Below the pieces are notes generated by a model. The model was not told the origin of the DNA and searched no databases. It was given only the letters and a program-made list of their open reading frames with translations. A stretch of DNA of 64,000 nucleotides from Candidatus Scalindua sp. GTDB lineage: Bacteria; Planctomycetota; Brocadiia; Brocadiales; Scalinduaceae. The DNA is taken from contig JALDRB010000014.1 of the NCBI GenBank assembly GCA_031316155.1, forward strand, positions 62,001-126,000, given 5' to 3'. Made by a program: the position numbers and the translations under genes. Shown piece by piece: positions 62,184 through 64,000 of this stretch (position 1 is its first letter; each line of letters begins with the position of its first letter).

Positions 62184-63788
62184 TTAAATTCCTCCGCCAT
62201 TTCTCTGTTCGTACATTATCCGGGGGGTCTGCGGTAGTTCCTCATAATCAGCCAGAAGTTCATAAAACAAGACCGGGTGTTTTTCTCTTAGTTCGATTAG
62301 ATAGTCCAGGAATTTAAACAGGCCTTCTGCCAGTACTTTTTTTACTTTTTTCATTAATGAGCGCTGTTTTTGAGCCTCATAAACGAAAGGTGTATCGGGA
62401 TTGTTGTGTTTAAATGTTTTCACTTCTTCGATGAAGTGTAAAACATAGATCATATTCTCAAAACTCAAATCTATGTCGTGAATAATTGTCCACTCCATAT
62501 AATTATAAAATGTATGATATGCAGGTACATACTCCACGATTATCGTTTCCATTGCTTCTAATGACACATATTCTATATGATCAGCATCGTTCCGCATCTG
62601 TTTCAATTCTTCCAGGCTTGCGTTTTTAATCTTTGTTATTGTTATTACGGGAAATTTTAGTGCCTGAAAATTAGCAAGAAAAATGTTACGCAATCGTGAA
62701 CGAAACAGATAACTTTTAAAGTACATGAGTTTCTTCGCTTTTTCAGCCCTCGCCTTTCTTTCTAATATTTTTTCAATTAATAAGGCGCCGAGCAAGATTT
62801 CAAGTGGACTGGCAGCCAGATGTAATGTAAACTCATTATGAGTTTGCTGATGAATAAAGAGAAAGAATACGGACAGTGCTATCAGGCTGGCGTACAACCA
62901 GGCTTTTTTTGTAAATTTTCCAATAAATCTGGCGACATTAAAGGATGCATTTTCCATACGACTGGTTTGTTCACTAGCGGTTTTTTTGTACACCTCCAAT
63001 AAACTCGCTTGTGTTGCTATCAGCGATCTGAGTCTTTCTTCCTCCGTAATCTCGTTTTTATCAATCACAAATATCTTTTCTGAGACAAAGGGCAAGATTG
63101 CCATTCTTACACTCAATGCAATATTCTTAAACAACTCCGCTGTTTCACGAGGGATCTTTGTTTTAGAGAAAATAATGAGCGCAAATAAATTTCCCGTAGG
63201 CAGCATGCCTCCAAATCCCAGTGCGGATTTAATCCCAAACGGAACTACAAAGTCATTCTGCGCCGGAATATAAGGGCTTTTGAGGGCATCAGGCACGTGG
63301 TAGACATTGAAAATCCTTCCTTCCAACTCGAGTGCAACTTTTGGGTCCGGATGCAATACATGGGAAATATCCATACCAAACTGGTAAATAAATTGATTAA
63401 CCATAAGATTTTTTTTGAGCATCTCCTCACTCGGAAGAGGAAGAACGCGATGGCCTTTAGAATCTATTATTGAATTCCATTCCGGTTGTATTCCCGTAGT
63501 CGCTGATAGAACCAGGCATTTCATTTCCTGAGGTGCAGGCTGACCGTATAACATCTTGTCGGCTAATTGACGTAATTCTTTTTCAAGGCTGTTGTAAGGA
63601 TATGTCATGAAAAATCGGACCAGAACACAGGATTTTTCTCCTGTTTGCATATCAATAAAATGGTTGAAAAAATACTGAGTAATCATGTTTGCTAATTCAT
63701 CAACATTTTTGGCTTTAAACTCCAATTGCTGTAAAGCATCTCCAATGTCTGACATATCTTGTAAAGTAAATTTTGTGAAATGAAACAT
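62184..63788 (-). CDS. Large membrane protein with N-terminal GAF-like domain, unknown
   Basis: About 534 aa. Start ATG at 63788 (MFHFTKFTLQDMSDIGDALQ) chosen because GAGGTG lies about 8 bases upstream; the frame opens earlier at 63815. Residues about 15-235 look like a GAF/PAS-like sensory fold (alphas and betas with LGFGGMLPTGNLFALIIF near 200). Two membrane helices follow near 300-318 and 328-343. The C-terminal 190 residues are helical and charged (ITKIKNASLEELKQMRNDAD, HDIDLSFENMIYVLHFIEEV). No kinase, GGDEF or HD motif. A dispersed repeat copy lies upstream. Unknown function. Confidence 0.65.
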   Translation of the reverse strand: MFHFTKFTLQDMSDIGDALQQLEFKAKNVDELANMITQYFFNHFIDMQTGEKSCVLVRFFMTYPYNSLEKELRQLADKMLYGQPAPQEMKCLVLSATTGIQPEWNSIIDSKGHRVLPLPSEEMLKKNLMVNQFIYQFGMDISHVLHPDPKVALELEGRIFNVYHVPDALKSPYIPAQNDFVVPFGIKSALGFGGMLPTGNLFALIIFSKTKIPRETAELFKNIALSVRMAILPFVSEKIFVIDKNEITEEERLRSLIATQASLLEVYKKTASEQTSRMENASFNVARFIGKFTKKAWLYASLIALSVFFLFIHQQTHNEFTLHLAASPLEILLGALLIEKILERKARAEKAKKLMYFKSYLFRSRLRNIFLANFQALKFPVITITKIKNASLEELKQMRNDADHIEYVSLEAMETIIVEYVPAYHTFYNYMEWTIIHDIDLSFENMIYVLHFIEEVKTFKHNNPDTPFVYEAQKQRSLMKKVKKVLAEGLFKFLDYLIELREKHPVLFYELLADYEELPQTPRIMYEQRNGGGI

Positions 63789-63867
63789 AGCTTTATCACC
63801 TCTATATTTAGACATGCTAACGACTAAGCGTAATTAAAAGAGTTATTAATTTTTTTGCCGAAATATT

Positions 63868-64000
63868 ATACTAAAACCGGGTTTGGTTTTCGGTTTTACC
63901 CGTCTGAACGGCTGACAGGCCGGGCAGGTTGGAAACCAAATCCTGGTGAAGGTATCCCCGTACAAGCGCCGAGGACTTTACCCGCTCAATGTTATCTCGG
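63868..64000 (-). repeat. Dispersed MITE-like repeat, truncated by the window end
   Basis: Starts ATACTAAAACCGGGTTTGG and runs through the type 2 hairpin (CGTCTGAACGGCTGACAGGC, about 63900-63927) and GAAACCAAATCCTGGTGAAG to the AGCGCCGAGGACTTTACCCG core; the remaining part is beyond 64000. Confidence 0.88.

Noticed and set aside
5476-64000. CRISPR array
   Set aside because: The recurring element is dispersed over the whole window, kilobases apart, with no regular spacers and no cas genes (the Cas4-like nuclease domain is fused to a RuvB-like motor).
1-64000. tRNA or rRNA genes
   Set aside because: I looked for T-loop (GGTTCRANTCC) and rRNA-like segments on both strands and saw none; a tRNAscan run would settle it.

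Overview
The window is AT-rich bacterial chromosome with a Gram-negative cell plan (lipoproteins, a predicted outer-membrane transporter, ExbB-like channel proteins). The mix of genes (periplasmic di-haem c/thioredoxin fusion, 2-oxoacid:ferredoxin oxidoreductase, GTP-type PEP carboxykinase, UDP-glucuronate decarboxylase, HPF with a cold-shock-like tail) and the protein flavour suggest a planctomycete of the anammox type (Brocadiales). That assignment is an inference, not a proof: there is no rRNA, tRNA or hydrazine-pathway gene here to fix it.

Layout. 1-5.4 kb: end of purD, an unknown gene, the polyamine pair speD-speE, a carboxymuconolactone-decarboxylase-like gene and, convergent, pckG. 5.9-14.2 kb: PilZ protein, a frameshifted wecB, a ParB-like protein, secreted proteins of unknown function, an orphan ABC-2 permease, a Ppx/GppA phosphatase and several gene remnants. 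14.4-16.3 kb: an IS110-family element sitting inside a copy of a dispersed MITE-like repeat. 16.4-20.8 kb: thiamine-diphosphate decarboxylase, broken SIR2 gene, a c-di-GMP-I type riboswitch with its own promoter and terminator in front of a small lipoprotein, and an integrase remnant. 20.9-25.7 kb: housekeeping block murA, ffh, rpsP, trmD, rplS (no rimM) and a frameshifted yraN. 26-29 kb: methyltransferase, UDP-glucuronate decarboxylase and an HPF/cold-shock fusion, then a repeat-rich spacer.

30.4-38.7 kb is the most unusual region. A two-gene plus-strand module (ExbB/TolQ/MotA-like membrane protein, and a protein with an N-terminal Asp-containing membrane segment, a long coiled coil and a C-terminal domain) faces a tight three-gene minus-strand operon (winged-helix-like protein, P-loop ATPase, and a fusion of a RecB/Cas4-type PD-(D/E)XK nuclease to a RuvB-like AAA+ motor). 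I read it as a candidate uncharacterised DNA-processing or defence system.

39-47.5 kb: response-regulator GGDEF-EAL protein, secreted Ig-like protein, an operon of outer-membrane transporter plus di-haem/thioredoxin lipoprotein, and a Cache sensor without output domain. 48-54 kb: sufS-GDSL hydrolase, serA, a glycosyltransferase, purE and a radical SAM enzyme. 55-64 kb: small membrane/periplasmic proteins, a cupin, the korA-korB pair, rpiB lacking the usual catalytic Cys, a Cys-rich secreted protein and a large membrane protein.

Two window-wide patterns stand out. (1) A dispersed element of about 95-195 bp with imperfect 25-bp terminal inverted repeats (ATACT-N11-GGTTTTCGG) recurs at least seven times plus fragments, always between genes, and carries variable inner GC-rich hairpins. 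(2) A promoter of form TTGTCATATTGACA-N17-TATGAT, in which the -35 box is half of a palindrome, occurs three times: before the c-di-GMP riboswitch, before the GGDEF-EAL gene and before the secreted Ig-like gene, suggesting a small regulon tied to c-di-GMP. Several genes carry single-base lesions (wecB, SIR2, yraN, two small genes, the transposase), which could be real decay or assembly errors.
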